The notes: generated by a model not told the origin, from the sequence alone. DNA of 64,000 nt from Pseudomonadota bacterium (GCA_021821195.1 JAKACT010000004.1:62001-126000), one strand, 5' to 3'; numbered from the stretch's first letter, positions 31,786-43,987 are shown. Program-made: numbers and translations.

Positions 31786-34683
31786 TCAGAAGCTGTATTC
31801 CGCCAGTAGGGTGAAGGCGCGGCCACGCGGGTCGGCGATGCGCGGCTCCCACGCGGCGCCAGCCGCGAAGTCGTTCTGGTGCGCGGTGAACGGCGGATCG
31901 GTGTCGAACAGGTTCTTCACGCCGAGGGCGAGCTTGAGCTTGTCGATACCGGTCCAGGTCACGCTGTAGTTGTAGGTGGTGTAGCTCTCCACGTTCGGCG
32001 TCCATGCCGGCGGGATGTAGTTGTTGCTGCGCACGCTGTTGGGCAGTTCGTCCTCGTAGCCGTCGCGGTAGACCTGGGTCAGGCTGTGCGACCAGTCGCC
32101 GCGGCTGTAGCTGAAGTTGAGCGTGTGCTTCCACTGGATCGGCAGGTTGTAGTAGCGCACATAGGTGCCGACGAGGTTGCCGGTGTAGGGCAGCGTATCC
32201 AGCGCCTTGGTGCGGAAGTGGGTGATCAGGCTGCCGTTGAGGTTGAGGTTCCAGCGGCCGCCGGCGAGCTCGCCGTTGAGGTTGGCGTCCAGTTCGACGC
32301 CGCGCATCAGGCTGCCGCCGGAATTGATGAAGCGGCGGTCGATCTGCACCACCTGGCCGTTGGCATCGCGGATCCAGTTCGCCTCGAACAGGGCGTAGTA
32401 CTGGATCAGGGTGTCGCGCGGCGCCGCGCGGATGGTGTCCTCACGCTCGATCTCCCACCAGTCCAGCGCCAGGTTGAACTGCGCCATCGGCGACCACACC
32501 AGGCCGAAGCTGCGCTGGCTGGAGGTCTCCGGCTTCAGGTCGGCCTTGCCGCCGAACAGCTCGTCCGGGCGGATGGTTTCGCAACCGGCGACATTCGGGT
32601 TGGCCTTGCCGCCGGGGCAGGTCTTCGGATCCGCCAGGTCCAGGCCGGTGTACTGGACTTCGCTGACGCCGTTGAACAGCTGGTTGAACGAAGGCACCTT
32701 GAAGCCGGTGCTGTAGGCGCCGCGGAACAGCAGCGTGTCCATCGGCTGGTACCTGAACGACACCTTCGGGTTGGTGGTGCCGCCGAAGCCGCTGTAATGG
32801 TCGTAGCGGCCGGCCAGGTTGAGGTCGAAGCCCTTGAACACCGGCAGCTCGAACTCGACGTAGGCAGCCTTGATGTCGCGGCTGACGTTGTCCAGCGCGT
32901 TGGCATCGTCGAACGGCGCATTGAACACGGTGCGACGTTCGGCACGCTGGTCGCCGTTGAAGCGGAACTCCTCGCGGCGCAGGTCCACGCCTGCCGCCAT
33001 CGCGATGCTGCCGGCGGGCAGCCGGAAGAAGCCCAGCTCGCCGGAGATCGAGGCGTCCAGCGACGTGGTGATCGACTCGCCCCCGTACAGCGCCACGCCA
33101 TGCGCCGAGGCGGCGTCCAGCGCCGCCATCGCTTCGGCGGACTGCGACTGGCCGGGTGCCAGGAACGGATTGATCAGGCCGCTGCCCAGCACCGCCTTGA
33201 GCGCGTCGGTGTAGTGGAAACCGGTGCCCAGGATCGACTTGGACTTGCTGGAGGCGCGGGTCAGGCCGGCGTCGTAGCTCCAGTCGCCCAGCAGGCCGCC
33301 GATGCCGGCGACGAAGCGGTAGGCATCGGTGGTGGTCTCGATCTGGCGCGGGCCGCAGGCCATGCAGCGCCAGCGGTAGGCGATCGGCGCGCCGTAATTC
33401 AGCTGGCCGGCACCGAAGTAGCCCGCCAACGCGTCGTAGACCTTGTCGTAGGTCGCCTTGGTGGTGGCGTTCAGCGGATACCAGGTGGTCGGGCCCAGCG
33501 ACGTTGCGGCGCTGCTGGTGCTGGAGGAGATCTGGTTGGGTTCGAAGGTCTTGGCCACCTCCACCCGCGATGCGGTCAGCTCGACGTACGCTTGGTGCGC
33601 ACTGCCGATGTCGAAGGTGGCGCGGCCGATGAAGTCGACGCTGTCCTGCGGCTGCTGGATCACCGCCGCCGCCGGGTAGTCCCAGGCGCAGGCGTAGCGC
33701 GACGCCGGCACGCCCCAGAGGTCGTAGGCGTAGGGGCCCATGTCGGGGCCGGCCGCCTCGCAGCCTTCCGCGCCGGGCAGGTTGTAGATGTTGACCGCGG
33801 TCATGCGAGTGCTGCCACCACCTGGATCCAGCACGCCGTTCCTGAGCATGCTGCTGGCGCCCACGCCGGAGCTGCCCAGGCTGAACACCGTGGCGAACGG
33901 CGTACCGCGGGTGTCCGGCGACAGGCCGCGGTTGCGCTGGAACGTGTTGGAGAAGTCGCGGTCGTGGCCTTCCAGGATGGTGTTGCGCTTGACGCTGATG
34001 GTGCCGAAGGCGTTCCAGCTGTCGCGGTCGAGGTCGCCGCGGCCGAACAGCAGGCTGCTGCGGTAGACGTTGGCGCCGCCGGCTTCGGTCACGTCGATGA
34101 AGGCCGACGCCTGCGCGCCCTGGAAGTCGCGGCGGGTGATGAAGTTGATCACGCCGCCGATGGCATCGGTGCCGTAGATGGCGGAAGCGCCATCGCGCAG
34201 CACCTCCACCCGCTCGATCGCGGCGAACGGGATCGCGTTGAGGTCGACCGCGCGGCCTTTCAGGCCATGCGTCGCCACCCGGCGGCCGTTCAGCAGCACC
34301 AGCGTGGCGTCGGCACCCTGGCCGCGCAGGTTGGCGCCGGAAACGCCGTTGTTGCCGCGCTGGTCCTCATGGACGATGCCGGCATTGCTGGAGAGGTTGT
34401 CAGAACCGTTGCCGGCGATGTTCAGCTGCATCAGCAGCTGCTCGGCCGAGGTGATGCCGGCGGCATCGATCTGCGCGCGGGTGACCGAGGTCACCGGCAG
34501 CGCCTGTTCGATCTCGGTGCGCTGGATGCGCGAACCGGTGACGGTCAGCCGGTCCAGCGTCCTGACCTTGCTGTCCGTGGCGGGCTGCTTGTCCTCGGCC
34601 TGCTGGGCCATCGCCGGCAGCGCCAGCGCAGCCAGCAGGGCGATGCAGAGCCGATGCTTGCCGGGTTTCGCACGGTTGTCCAT
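31786..34683 (-). CDS. TonB-dependent outer membrane receptor
   Basis: This is a 965-residue TonB-dependent transporter. The start at 34683 follows GGGAGGG and gives a signal peptide (KHRLCIALLAALALPAMAQ). A TonB-box-like RLTVTGSR lies near residue 46. The plug domain includes AEQLLMQLNIAGNGSDN, NLRGQGADATLVLLNGRRV and AIPFAAIERVEVLRDGASAI. The long beta-barrel ends with the terminal aromatic EYSF. Extracellular loops hold cysteine pairs (GCEAAG with YACAWD; RWRCMACGPR). The substrate is unknown; the form resembles xanthomonad receptors for plant or peptide-derived compounds. No regulator or SusD-like gene is adjacent. Confidence 0.92.
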   Translation of the reverse strand: MDNRAKPGKHRLCIALLAALALPAMAQQAEDKQPATDSKVRTLDRLTVTGSRIQRTEIEQALPVTSVTRAQIDAAGITSAEQLLMQLNIAGNGSDNLSSNAGIVHEDQRGNNGVSGANLRGQGADATLVLLNGRRVATHGLKGRAVDLNAIPFAAIERVEVLRDGASAIYGTDAIGGVINFITRRDFQGAQASAFIDVTEAGGANVYRSSLLFGRGDLDRDSWNAFGTISVKRNTILEGHDRDFSNTFQRNRGLSPDTRGTPFATVFSLGSSGVGASSMLRNGVLDPGGGSTRMTAVNIYNLPGAEGCEAAGPDMGPYAYDLWGVPASRYACAWDYPAAAVIQQPQDSVDFIGRATFDIGSAHQAYVELTASRVEVAKTFEPNQISSSTSSAATSLGPTTWYPLNATTKATYDKVYDALAGYFGAGQLNYGAPIAYRWRCMACGPRQIETTTDAYRFVAGIGGLLGDWSYDAGLTRASSKSKSILGTGFHYTDALKAVLGSGLINPFLAPGQSQSAEAMAALDAASAHGVALYGGESITTSLDASISGELGFFRLPAGSIAMAAGVDLRREEFRFNGDQRAERRTVFNAPFDDANALDNVSRDIKAAYVEFELPVFKGFDLNLAGRYDHYSGFGGTTNPKVSFRYQPMDTLLFRGAYSTGFKVPSFNQLFNGVSEVQYTGLDLADPKTCPGGKANPNVAGCETIRPDELFGGKADLKPETSSQRSFGLVWSPMAQFNLALDWWEIEREDTIRAAPRDTLIQYYALFEANWIRDANGQVVQIDRRFINSGGSLMRGVELDANLNGELAGGRWNLNLNGSLITHFRTKALDTLPYTGNLVGTYVRYYNLPIQWKHTLNFSYSRGDWSHSLTQVYRDGYEDELPNSVRSNNYIPPAWTPNVESYTTYNYSVTWTGIDKLKLALGVKNLFDTDPPFTAHQNDFAAGAAWEPRIADPRGRAFTLLAEYSF

Positions 34684-34889
34684 GGTTTCCCTCCCCAGGG
34701 ATTGATTGGAAGTCGGCCGCCCGATGGGCTGGCGCACGGTCCTGCAGTCCCGCCTTGCGGCGCGATGCGACGGACACCCGGCCAATCTAGTCGGGATTGG
34801 CTGGCGTTGGAATAGGTCTTGCGATCCCGGCGCTGGCTGGGAATAAACCTACGCGGCGTCGGGGGCAGGCTGCGCGGCCCCTAGAACGA

Positions 34890-34914
34890 ACAGGCCCCGC
34901 GTGGCGGGGCCTGT
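34890..34914 (-). terminator. Terminator of gcvP
   Basis: An 11-bp perfect stem (ACAGGCCCCGC / GCGGGGCCTGT) with a 3-base loop lies 26 bases beyond the gcvP stop on the minus strand. Only a partial T-run follows. The other 200 bases up to the TonB-receptor start show nothing else recognisable. Confidence 0.65.
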
Positions 34915-34940
34915 CGTAGGTCATCGCGCTGCGGCGACGG

Positions 34941-37850
<2,910 letters not shown>

Positions 37851-37884
37851 GGCGGCATCCGGGGGCGCGAGGGCGCAAGGAGGG

Positions 37885-38100
37885 GATGCCCGCTCTGTCC
37901 TTCTGCCTGAGAGTTTGGAAGCGCGCGGGCGGGGAGGGGAATCCGCGCGGCTTCTTGCCCCTTCGGCGCCGGTATCGCCGATGGATGGCGTCCGATCTCT
38001 CCAGAGTGTGGTCACACGGCGGTCTTGGGCCTGAGCGATTCCGGGCGGTTGCGCCTTCGGCAGCGCTGCGGGACGAGGTCCGCGCGCTTCTCCCTCCGTG
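37885..38100 (-). ncRNA. Tandem glycine riboswitch upstream of gcvP
   Basis: On the minus strand two glycine-aptamer cores lie in series. The first (about 38100-38012) reads GGGAGA, then GCUGCCGAAGGCGCAA, then GCUCAGGCCCAAGACCG. The second (about 38006-37888) reads CUCUGGAGAG, then GCGCCGAAGGGGCAAG, then AAACUCUCAGGCAGAAGGACAG. These are the conserved glycine-riboswitch blocks, in the classic tandem layout with a short linker. The expression platform (37884-37851) has no terminator-like U-tract, so translational control is likely. Confidence 0.9.
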
Positions 38101-38107
38101 TGGCGCG

Positions 38108-38113
38108 ATTATA
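38108..38113 (-). promoter_or_regulatory. -10 box of the gcvP/riboswitch promoter
   Basis: A perfect TATAAT on the minus strand ends 7-8 bases before the first aptamer. A -35-like TTGCAA is present but with a short spacer of 14. Transcription would start near 38101. Confidence 0.6.
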
Positions 38114-38214
38114 GCGGTTGCCGACAGTTGCAAGCGTGCAACGCAGCTTTTCCGCGACGGGCGGCGCCCCCGCCGCTGCTATCCTGCCGGCCGGCATTCC
38201 CCCATCCCCCGGCC

Positions 38215-39456
38215 GTGACCCCACCCATCTCCTTCCGTCGCCTGGCGTTGCTGCTGGGCGGACTGTCGATGTTCGGCCCGTTCTCCATCGACACCATCTT
38301 CCCGGCGTTCCCGCAGATCGGCGCGCAGATGGGCGCGGACAAGCTGGCCATGCAGCAGACCATCAGCGTTTACTTGCTGGCCTACGCCGGGATGAGCCTG
38401 GTGCACGGCTCGCTGTCGGATGCGCTGGGGCGGCGGCGGGTGATCCTGGGCGGGCTGGTGGTGTTCCTGCTGGCCTCGGTGGGTTGCGCGCTGGCCACCA
38501 CGTTGCCGCAGCTGCTGGCGTTCCGCGCGCTGCAGGGCCTGAGCGCGGGGGTGGGGCTGATCGTGGGGCGCGCGGTGATCCGCGACGTGCTGGACGGCGA
38601 CGACGCGCAGCGGCTGATGAGCCAGGTGTCGATGATCTTCGGCATCGCCCCGGCGGTGGCGCCGGTGCTGGGTGGCTGGCTGCTGGGCTGGCACCGCTGG
38701 CCGGCGATCTTCTGGTTCCTGGCCGCGTTCGCGCTGGTGCTGATCGTGGCGGTGCAGCGCGCGCTGCCGGAAACCCATCCGCCCGTGGCGCGGCTGCCGC
38801 TGCGGCCGCCGGTGCTGCTGCGCGGCTACCTGGGGATGGCGCGCAACCCGCGCTTCCTGCGCCTGTCGATGGCGGCGGCGCTCAACTTCGGCGCGCTGTT
38901 CCTGTACATCGCTTCCGCCCCGGCCTTCGTGCTGGAGCATTTGCGTTTGAGCGAGCAGCAGTTCGGCTGGTTCTTCATCCCGATGATCGGCGGGATGATG
39001 CTGGGCGCGTTTGTCTCCGGCCGTTCCGCCGGGCGCATCGACGGCCGCCGGCTGGCCAACATCGGCTTCGCCTGCTGCGGCGTGGCAATGGCGCTCAACC
39101 TGGGCTACACCCTGTGGGTCGACGCGCCGGCGGTACCGTGGGCGGTGCTGCCGATGAGCCTGCTCGCGTTCGGCATCGCGCTGGTGTTCCCGATCGTCAC
39201 CCTCGCCATCCTCGACATGTACCCGCACCGGCGCGGCAGCGCGTCTTCACTGCAGGCCTTCTTCGGCCTGCTGGCCAACGCGATCATCGCCGGCGTGCTG
39301 TCGCCGCTGCTCAGCGACAGCGCCCTGCAACTGGCGCTGGGTGCGGCTGCCTTCGTATTGGCCGGCTGGCTGTCCTGGTGGTGGGAAAACCGCGTCTCGG
39401 GCCGCGCCCTGCGGGTGCCGGCGGTGCCGGCCGCCATGGAGCCTAGCGAGCTGTAG
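38215..39456 (+). CDS. MFS multidrug transporter, Bcr/CflA family
   Basis: This is a 413-residue major facilitator with 12 predicted membrane segments. The start is the GTG at 38215; the later ATG at 38270 would remove most of helix 1. Bcr/CflA features are DTIFPAFPQIGAQMG in the first loop, SLVHGSLSDALGRRRVILGG (motif A) and LQGLSAGVGLIVGRAVIRD (helix 4/5). It is predicted to export drugs or other small molecules by proton antiport. Its 3' end overlaps the convergent permease by 14 bases. TATCCT at 38180-38185 may be a -10. Confidence 0.85.
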   Translation: MTPPISFRRLALLLGGLSMFGPFSIDTIFPAFPQIGAQMGADKLAMQQTISVYLLAYAGMSLVHGSLSDALGRRRVILGGLVVFLLASVGCALATTLPQLLAFRALQGLSAGVGLIVGRAVIRDVLDGDDAQRLMSQVSMIFGIAPAVAPVLGGWLLGWHRWPAIFWFLAAFALVLIVAVQRALPETHPPVARLPLRPPVLLRGYLGMARNPRFLRLSMAAALNFGALFLYIASAPAFVLEHLRLSEQQFGWFFIPMIGGMMLGAFVSGRSAGRIDGRRLANIGFACCGVAMALNLGYTLWVDAPAVPWAVLPMSLLAFGIALVFPIVTLAILDMYPHRRGSASSLQAFFGLLANAIIAGVLSPLLSDSALQLALGAAAFVLAGWLSWWWENRVSGRALRVPAVPAAMEPSEL

Positions 39457-40741
39457 GCCGGCGCATCCACGCATATACCGGCGCGCCCGCCAGCAGCAGC
39501 GCACCGCCCCAGAGCAGCGCTTCGGCGCCGGCGCCGAGCAGGGCATAGGCGCTGTAGGCCAGCGCGAAAGCCGCGACCACGCGTCCCTTGCGTTCGCCAC
39601 GCAGCAGCCAGGCGGCGCTGCCGGCCAGGTAGGGCAGCAGGGTGGCAGCGGTGGACAGCAGGATCGAGAAGGTGAACAGCGACACCAGCGAGCGGCTGAA
39701 GTTGGCCGCCACCAGCAGCGAAGCCAGCAGGCTGCTGGCGAGGATGCCGAACACCGGCGTGCCGCGCGCGTCCTGGCGGGCGAAGGCGCGCGGCAGCAGG
39801 CCGTCGCGGGCCGCCGCCAGCGGGATCTGCGCCGACAGCATCACCCAGCCGTTGAGCGCGCCGAGGCAGGACACCGCCGCCACCGTGGCGATGGCGATGC
39901 CGGCCCAGCCGCCCCACAGCATCCGCGCGGCATCCGCCATCGGTGCGGTGGAGTCCTTCAGCTGCGCCGCCGGGACGATGCCGATCACCGCGGTCACCGC
40001 CAGCACCGTGGCGATGCCGGCCAGCGCGGTGCCGGCCAGGGTGGCGCGCGGGATGGTCCGCGCCGGGTCGTCGATGGCGCCGGCCGGCACGGTGGCGGCC
40101 TCCAGCCCCAGCAGTGCCCACAGCACCAGCGCCACGCAGGCGTGGGTGGCCGCGGGCAGCGACTCCGCGCTGCGGTTGAACGGCTGGAACTGCGCCGACT
40201 CGACGAACCAGATCGCGATGCCGGCGAACAGCGCCAGCGGCACGAACTTGAGCACCGTCAGCACGATCTGCATCCGGCCCGCTTCGCGCAGGCCCAGCAG
40301 GTTGATCCCGGCGCACAGCCACAGCCCCGCCAGCGCGCAGGCGCCGGCCCGCAGCGGGGTGGACACCAGCGCCGGGAACAGCGCGCCCAGGCTGCCGGCG
40401 AAGGCCACCGCGATCGCCGCGTTGGCGCTCCAGATCGACACCCAGTAGCTCCAAGCGACCATGAACCCCGGTGCCTCGCCGAAGGCGTTGCGGGCGAACG
40501 CGTAGGGACCGCCGGTCTGCGGCCAGCGCATCGCCAGGCGGGCGAAGGTGAGCGCCAGCGCCAGCGCGCCGGACAGGGTGATGGCCCAGCCCAGCAGGCT
40601 GACGCCGCCGTACGCCGCCAGCGACGCCGGCAGCAGGAACACGCCGCTGCCGATCATGCTGCCGACCACCAGCGCGGTGGCCGACCACGGGCCAAGCGGC
40701 TTGCGTTCCGTTGGCTCCGCGCGGGCGAGGGCGTCAGACAT
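39443..40741 (-). CDS. APC family amino acid permease
   Basis: This is a 432-residue amino acid/polyamine/organocation transporter with about 12 membrane segments. Helix 1 carries the substrate-site motif VVGSMIGSGVFLLP. RWPQTGGPYAFARNAFGEAPGFM is typical of the YjeH/AdiC-like branch. The start at 40741 overlaps the 3' end of a Rieske oxygenase gene by eight bases on the same strand, so the two are cotranscribed. This suggests it imports the oxygenase substrate or a related amine. The substrate cannot be named from sequence. Confidence 0.85.
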   Translation of the reverse strand: MSDALARAEPTERKPLGPWSATALVVGSMIGSGVFLLPASLAAYGGVSLLGWAITLSGALALALTFARLAMRWPQTGGPYAFARNAFGEAPGFMVAWSYWVSIWSANAAIAVAFAGSLGALFPALVSTPLRAGACALAGLWLCAGINLLGLREAGRMQIVLTVLKFVPLALFAGIAIWFVESAQFQPFNRSAESLPAATHACVALVLWALLGLEAATVPAGAIDDPARTIPRATLAGTALAGIATVLAVTAVIGIVPAAQLKDSTAPMADAARMLWGGWAGIAIATVAAVSCLGALNGWVMLSAQIPLAAARDGLLPRAFARQDARGTPVFGILASSLLASLLVAANFSRSLVSLFTFSILLSTAATLLPYLAGSAAWLLRGERKGRVVAAFALAYSAYALLGAGAEALLWGGALLLAGAPVYAWMRRPTAR

Positions 40742-41816
40742 TGCCGCCGGCAGCCGTTGCGCCGCTGCGATACGCATCGCGCAGCAGTTCGTGGAAGTGG
40801 TGGACGCCGGTCTCGCGCAGCGGGTTCAGCCGGCCGGGCACGTAGCTGCCGGAAGCCATGCCACGCTGCACGTCCTCGCAGATGCCGATGTCCTCATGCT
40901 GCACTTCGTCGCTGAAGGCGAGGTCGGCGTCGCGCCGCGCGGCGTCGCCGGCATCGGCGTAGTAGCTGTCGAACACCACCCGGCAGCGGTCCACGCCCAG
41001 CGGCACTACGGTATTGGTCTGCAGGCGCCCGGGCAGGATGTTGAGCATGGTGTTCGGCCACAGCCAGTAGTACAGCGCGTCGCCGTTGCCGTAAAGCGCG
41101 GGGTCGCTCTCCAGCGGGCTCCACTGCAGCGAATGCCAGCGCGCCAGCTCGGTGCGGTAGCTGCGGTAGTCGAGCAGCCGGTTCAGGCCCGGATGCACGA
41201 ACGGGACGTGGTAGCCCTCCAGGTAGTTGTCGACGTACACCTTCCAGTTGCAGGCGATGTCGTAGCTGGCGCGATGGTGGCCGCCGTAGTGTTCCAGCCC
41301 GCGGTCGGTGCCGAGGCGGGCGTCGATGCCGGCGACGAAGGCGTCGAAATCCGGCGCATTCGCTGCATCGACCGCCGCGAACACCAGCCCCTGCCAGATC
41401 CGCACGGCCAGCTGCGGCAGGCGCACGTCGGCGACATCGAAACCCTGCGCGTCCTTCATTTCCGGCGCCGAGCGCAGCTGGCCTTCCAAGGTATAGGTCC
41501 AGCCGTGATAGCGGCAGCGCAACGCCTTCGCGGCGAGCCCGTCGCACTGGGCGATGGGGCCGGCACGATGGCGGCAGACGTTGTGCATCACCCGGATCGT
41601 GTCGTCGGCGCCGCGCACCGCGATCACCGGCAGGCCGGCGAGGTTGGCGACGACGTGGTCGCCAGCGCCACGCAGCTGCGAGACGTGCGCGACCAGTTGC
41701 CAGCTGCGGTCGAAGATCGCGTTGCGGTCGATGGCGGCCATCGCCGGCCCGGCATAGAAGCGCGCGGGCAGGGCGGTGGCGGTGGCTTGCGGTTGCGGGG
41801 CGAGGTCGGCGTCCAT
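40734..41816 (-). CDS. Rieske non-heme iron oxygenase, alpha-subunit type
   Basis: The 360-residue protein has an N-terminal Rieske 2Fe-2S domain (Cys81 and His83 in VCRHRAG, Cys101 and His104 in RCRYHGW). The C-terminal catalytic domain has the mononuclear iron ligands His203 and His208 in DNYLEGYHVPFVHPG and the bridging Asp196. It resembles the choline monooxygenase / glycine betaine / carnitine oxygenase branch and related phenylpropionate-type enzymes. No ferredoxin reductase gene is next to it. It shares an operon with an amino acid permease, which supports an amine or amino-acid-like substrate. AATACT six bases before the ATG may give a leaderless start. Confidence 0.85.
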   Translation of the reverse strand: MDADLAPQPQATATALPARFYAGPAMAAIDRNAIFDRSWQLVAHVSQLRGAGDHVVANLAGLPVIAVRGADDTIRVMHNVCRHRAGPIAQCDGLAAKALRCRYHGWTYTLEGQLRSAPEMKDAQGFDVADVRLPQLAVRIWQGLVFAAVDAANAPDFDAFVAGIDARLGTDRGLEHYGGHHRASYDIACNWKVYVDNYLEGYHVPFVHPGLNRLLDYRSYRTELARWHSLQWSPLESDPALYGNGDALYYWLWPNTMLNILPGRLQTNTVVPLGVDRCRVVFDSYYADAGDAARRDADLAFSDEVQHEDIGICEDVQRGMASGSYVPGRLNPLRETGVHHFHELLRDAYRSGATAAGGNV

Positions 41817-41822
41817 GCCGGC

Positions 41823-41828
41823 AGTATT
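41823..41828 (-). promoter_or_regulatory. -10-like box of the Rieske gene, leaderless geometry
   Basis: On the minus strand AATACT ends six bases before the ATG at 41816. No ribosome-binding site is visible. It matches TATAAT at only four of six positions. Confidence 0.35.
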
Positions 41829-41853
41829 GCGCGGATCACGCGGGCGCGGGCAA

Positions 41854-41879
41854 TGAAAAAGGCCGGCAGGGCCGGCCTT
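41854..41879 (-). terminator. Intrinsic terminator of the M2 peptidase gene
   Basis: AAGGCCGGC and GCCGGCCTT pair perfectly around a 3-base loop. On the minus strand the stem is followed by a run of T. It lies 25 bases beyond the M2 peptidase stop. Confidence 0.85.
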
Positions 41880-41903
41880 CTTCGCGTACCTGCGCGCCGT
41901 GGA

Positions 41904-43865
41904 TCAGGCGCCTGCGGCGGGCGCCTGCCAGCCGCACTGCTGGCCGGCGTTCTGCTGCTTCAGCCAGTCCTGCAACGGGGCGAAGTATTCCAGCACCGCG
42001 CTGGCGTCCATCTTCTCGCCGCCGGTTAGCTCCTTCATGGTCTGCTGCCACGGCTGGCTGTTGCCCTTGGACAGCATCGCCCAGTAGCGCTGGCCGGCTT
42101 CCTTGTTGCCGTAGAAGCTGCATTCGTACAGCGGGCCCTTGTGGCCGGAGGCATCGCACAGCGCCTTGTAGAACTGGAACTGCAGGATGTGCGAGAGGAA
42201 GTAGCGGGTGTACGGGGTATTGCCGGGCACGTGGTACTTCGCGCCCGGGTCGAAGAAGCCTTCGCCGCGGGCGGTGGCCGGGGCGACGCCCTGGTACTTC
42301 GCCTTCAGCTCCCACCACGCCTTGTTGTAGCCGTCGGGCTTGATCGAGCCATCGAACACGCCCCAGCGCCAGCGGTCGATCATCAGCCCGAACGGCAGGA
42401 AGGCGACCTTGGCCAACGCCATCCGCATCTGTGCGTTGATCAGCGCTTCCTGGCTCTGCTTCGGCGCATCGACCAGCCCCACCGATGCCAGGTACTGCGG
42501 GGTCATCGCCAGCACGATGGTGTCGCCGATGGCTTCGTGGAAGCCGTCATGGGCGCCGTTCTGGAAGATCGGCGGCTGCTTGTTGTAGGCCAGGTCGTAA
42601 TAGATGTGGCCAAGCTCGTGGTAGATCGTGGTCAGCTCTTCCTCGCTGGGCACGATGCACATCTTGGTGCGCACGTCGCCGGCCATGTTCATGTCCCAGG
42701 CGCTGGCGTGGCAGACCACGTCGCGGTCCATCGGCTTGATGAACTGCGATTTCTGCCAGTAGCTCTCGGGCAGCTTGGGCATGCCGAGCGAGACGTAGAA
42801 ATCCTGCGCGCGCTCGGTCATCGCCTTGGCGGTGGCCAGCTGGGCGGCGCGCTGGGCGGCAAAGCTGCGTTCGGCGGCGGAAGTGCCGGCCGCCGCGGGC
42901 TTGGCCAGCTCGCGGGCAAGGTCGGCGGCGGCCATCCGCTCCAGCGCGCTGTTGATATCCAGGCTTCCGGCCGCCTTGTACGGCTGCAGGATGTCCCAGA
43001 GGTTGCTCCAGTCCTGCTGCCACAGGTTGCCCATCAGGTGGGCGGGCAGCAGGCCGCCGGCGACTTCGCCCTTGTCCTTGCCGTACTGCGCGTCCAGGTG
43101 GGTGCGTGCGTAGCAGTGCAGCTGTTCGTATAGCGGCTTGACCTGGCCCCACAGGCGGTCGCTCTCGCTGGCAAGTTCCGCCGGCGACATGTCGTAGCCC
43201 GAGCGCCACATCTCGCCGGCGTCGGCGAAGCCCATTTCCTTCGCGCCTTCGTTCACCAGTTCGGTGAAGCGGACGTAATCCTTGCGCATCGGCACGCTGA
43301 TGGTGTGCCAGCCCTGCCAGGCGTCCAGCTGTGCGTCGTAGTCGCGGCTCTTGGCCAGCACCTCGCTGAGCTGGCCGATGTCGCGGCAGCTGCGGGCCGC
43401 GCCTTCGCCCGTGCAATAGCTGCCGGCGCCGTACATGCCTTCCATGCGCGTCACCAGCTGGGTCAGCTCCTCCAGCTTCTTCGGATCCTTCGGCGCCGGC
43501 ATCGCCGTCCACAGCTTCAGCAGCTTGAGCGCGCGCGCGGTTTCCGGCTTCAGCTGCTGGCCTTCGTAGCGCTTGGACTGCTCGATCCAGGCGTTGAGCT
43601 GGGCCAGCCAGCGCTCGTTGGCCTTGGCGGCGACCAGCTCGCTGTCGCTGTTGATGTAGGTGTTGGAGAGCCACTGCGCGGAATTGAGCTCGGTGCTGAG
43701 CTTGCGCACCTCCTCGTTGACGCGGGCGACGAACTGGTCGGCGGTTTCACCCTGTTGCGCGGCGGGCGTGGCGGCGGGCGCCGCGGGTTCGGCGTCGCGT
43801 TTGCACGCGGCAAGGCCGAGGGTGCCGATGATGGCGGTGGCAAGCAGGGCGTGGCGAAGCTTCAC
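41904..43865 (-). CDS. M2 family metallopeptidase (bacterial ACE-like), lipoprotein
   Basis: This is a 653-residue peptidyl-dipeptidase related to angiotensin-converting enzyme. The GTG start at 43865, preceded by GAGGT, yields a lipoprotein signal (LRHALLATAIIGTLGLAAC, lipid-modified Cys21). The zinc site is YHELGHIYYDLAY, with the third ligand in HEAIGDTIVLAM downstream. The C-terminal substrate and chloride-site region includes KYHVPGNTPYTRYFLSHILQ. ACE-like enzymes are a known feature of xanthomonads. It stands alone and ends in an intrinsic terminator. Confidence 0.93.
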   Translation of the reverse strand: MKLRHALLATAIIGTLGLAACKRDAEPAAPAATPAAQQGETADQFVARVNEEVRKLSTELNSAQWLSNTYINSDSELVAAKANERWLAQLNAWIEQSKRYEGQQLKPETARALKLLKLWTAMPAPKDPKKLEELTQLVTRMEGMYGAGSYCTGEGAARSCRDIGQLSEVLAKSRDYDAQLDAWQGWHTISVPMRKDYVRFTELVNEGAKEMGFADAGEMWRSGYDMSPAELASESDRLWGQVKPLYEQLHCYARTHLDAQYGKDKGEVAGGLLPAHLMGNLWQQDWSNLWDILQPYKAAGSLDINSALERMAAADLARELAKPAAAGTSAAERSFAAQRAAQLATAKAMTERAQDFYVSLGMPKLPESYWQKSQFIKPMDRDVVCHASAWDMNMAGDVRTKMCIVPSEEELTTIYHELGHIYYDLAYNKQPPIFQNGAHDGFHEAIGDTIVLAMTPQYLASVGLVDAPKQSQEALINAQMRMALAKVAFLPFGLMIDRWRWGVFDGSIKPDGYNKAWWELKAKYQGVAPATARGEGFFDPGAKYHVPGNTPYTRYFLSHILQFQFYKALCDASGHKGPLYECSFYGNKEAGQRYWAMLSKGNSQPWQQTMKELTGGEKMDASAVLEYFAPLQDWLKQQNAGQQCGWQAPAAGA

Positions 43866-43987
43866 GGGTCGGACCTCGGTGGCAGGGAGTGCTGGAAACG
43901 GCAAGGCTAGACGGGAGGGGTGAGCCGGGGCAAGCGCGGCGGCCCCGCTGCAGCACCCCGCAGCGGGAAAGGCCAGCTGCGGTGGGT

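Noticed and set aside
31879-34815. A 978-codon plus-strand ORF opposite the TonB receptor
   Set aside because: Antisense shadow of a full-length receptor gene with signal peptide and terminal Phe; no domain is recognisable in the antisense product.
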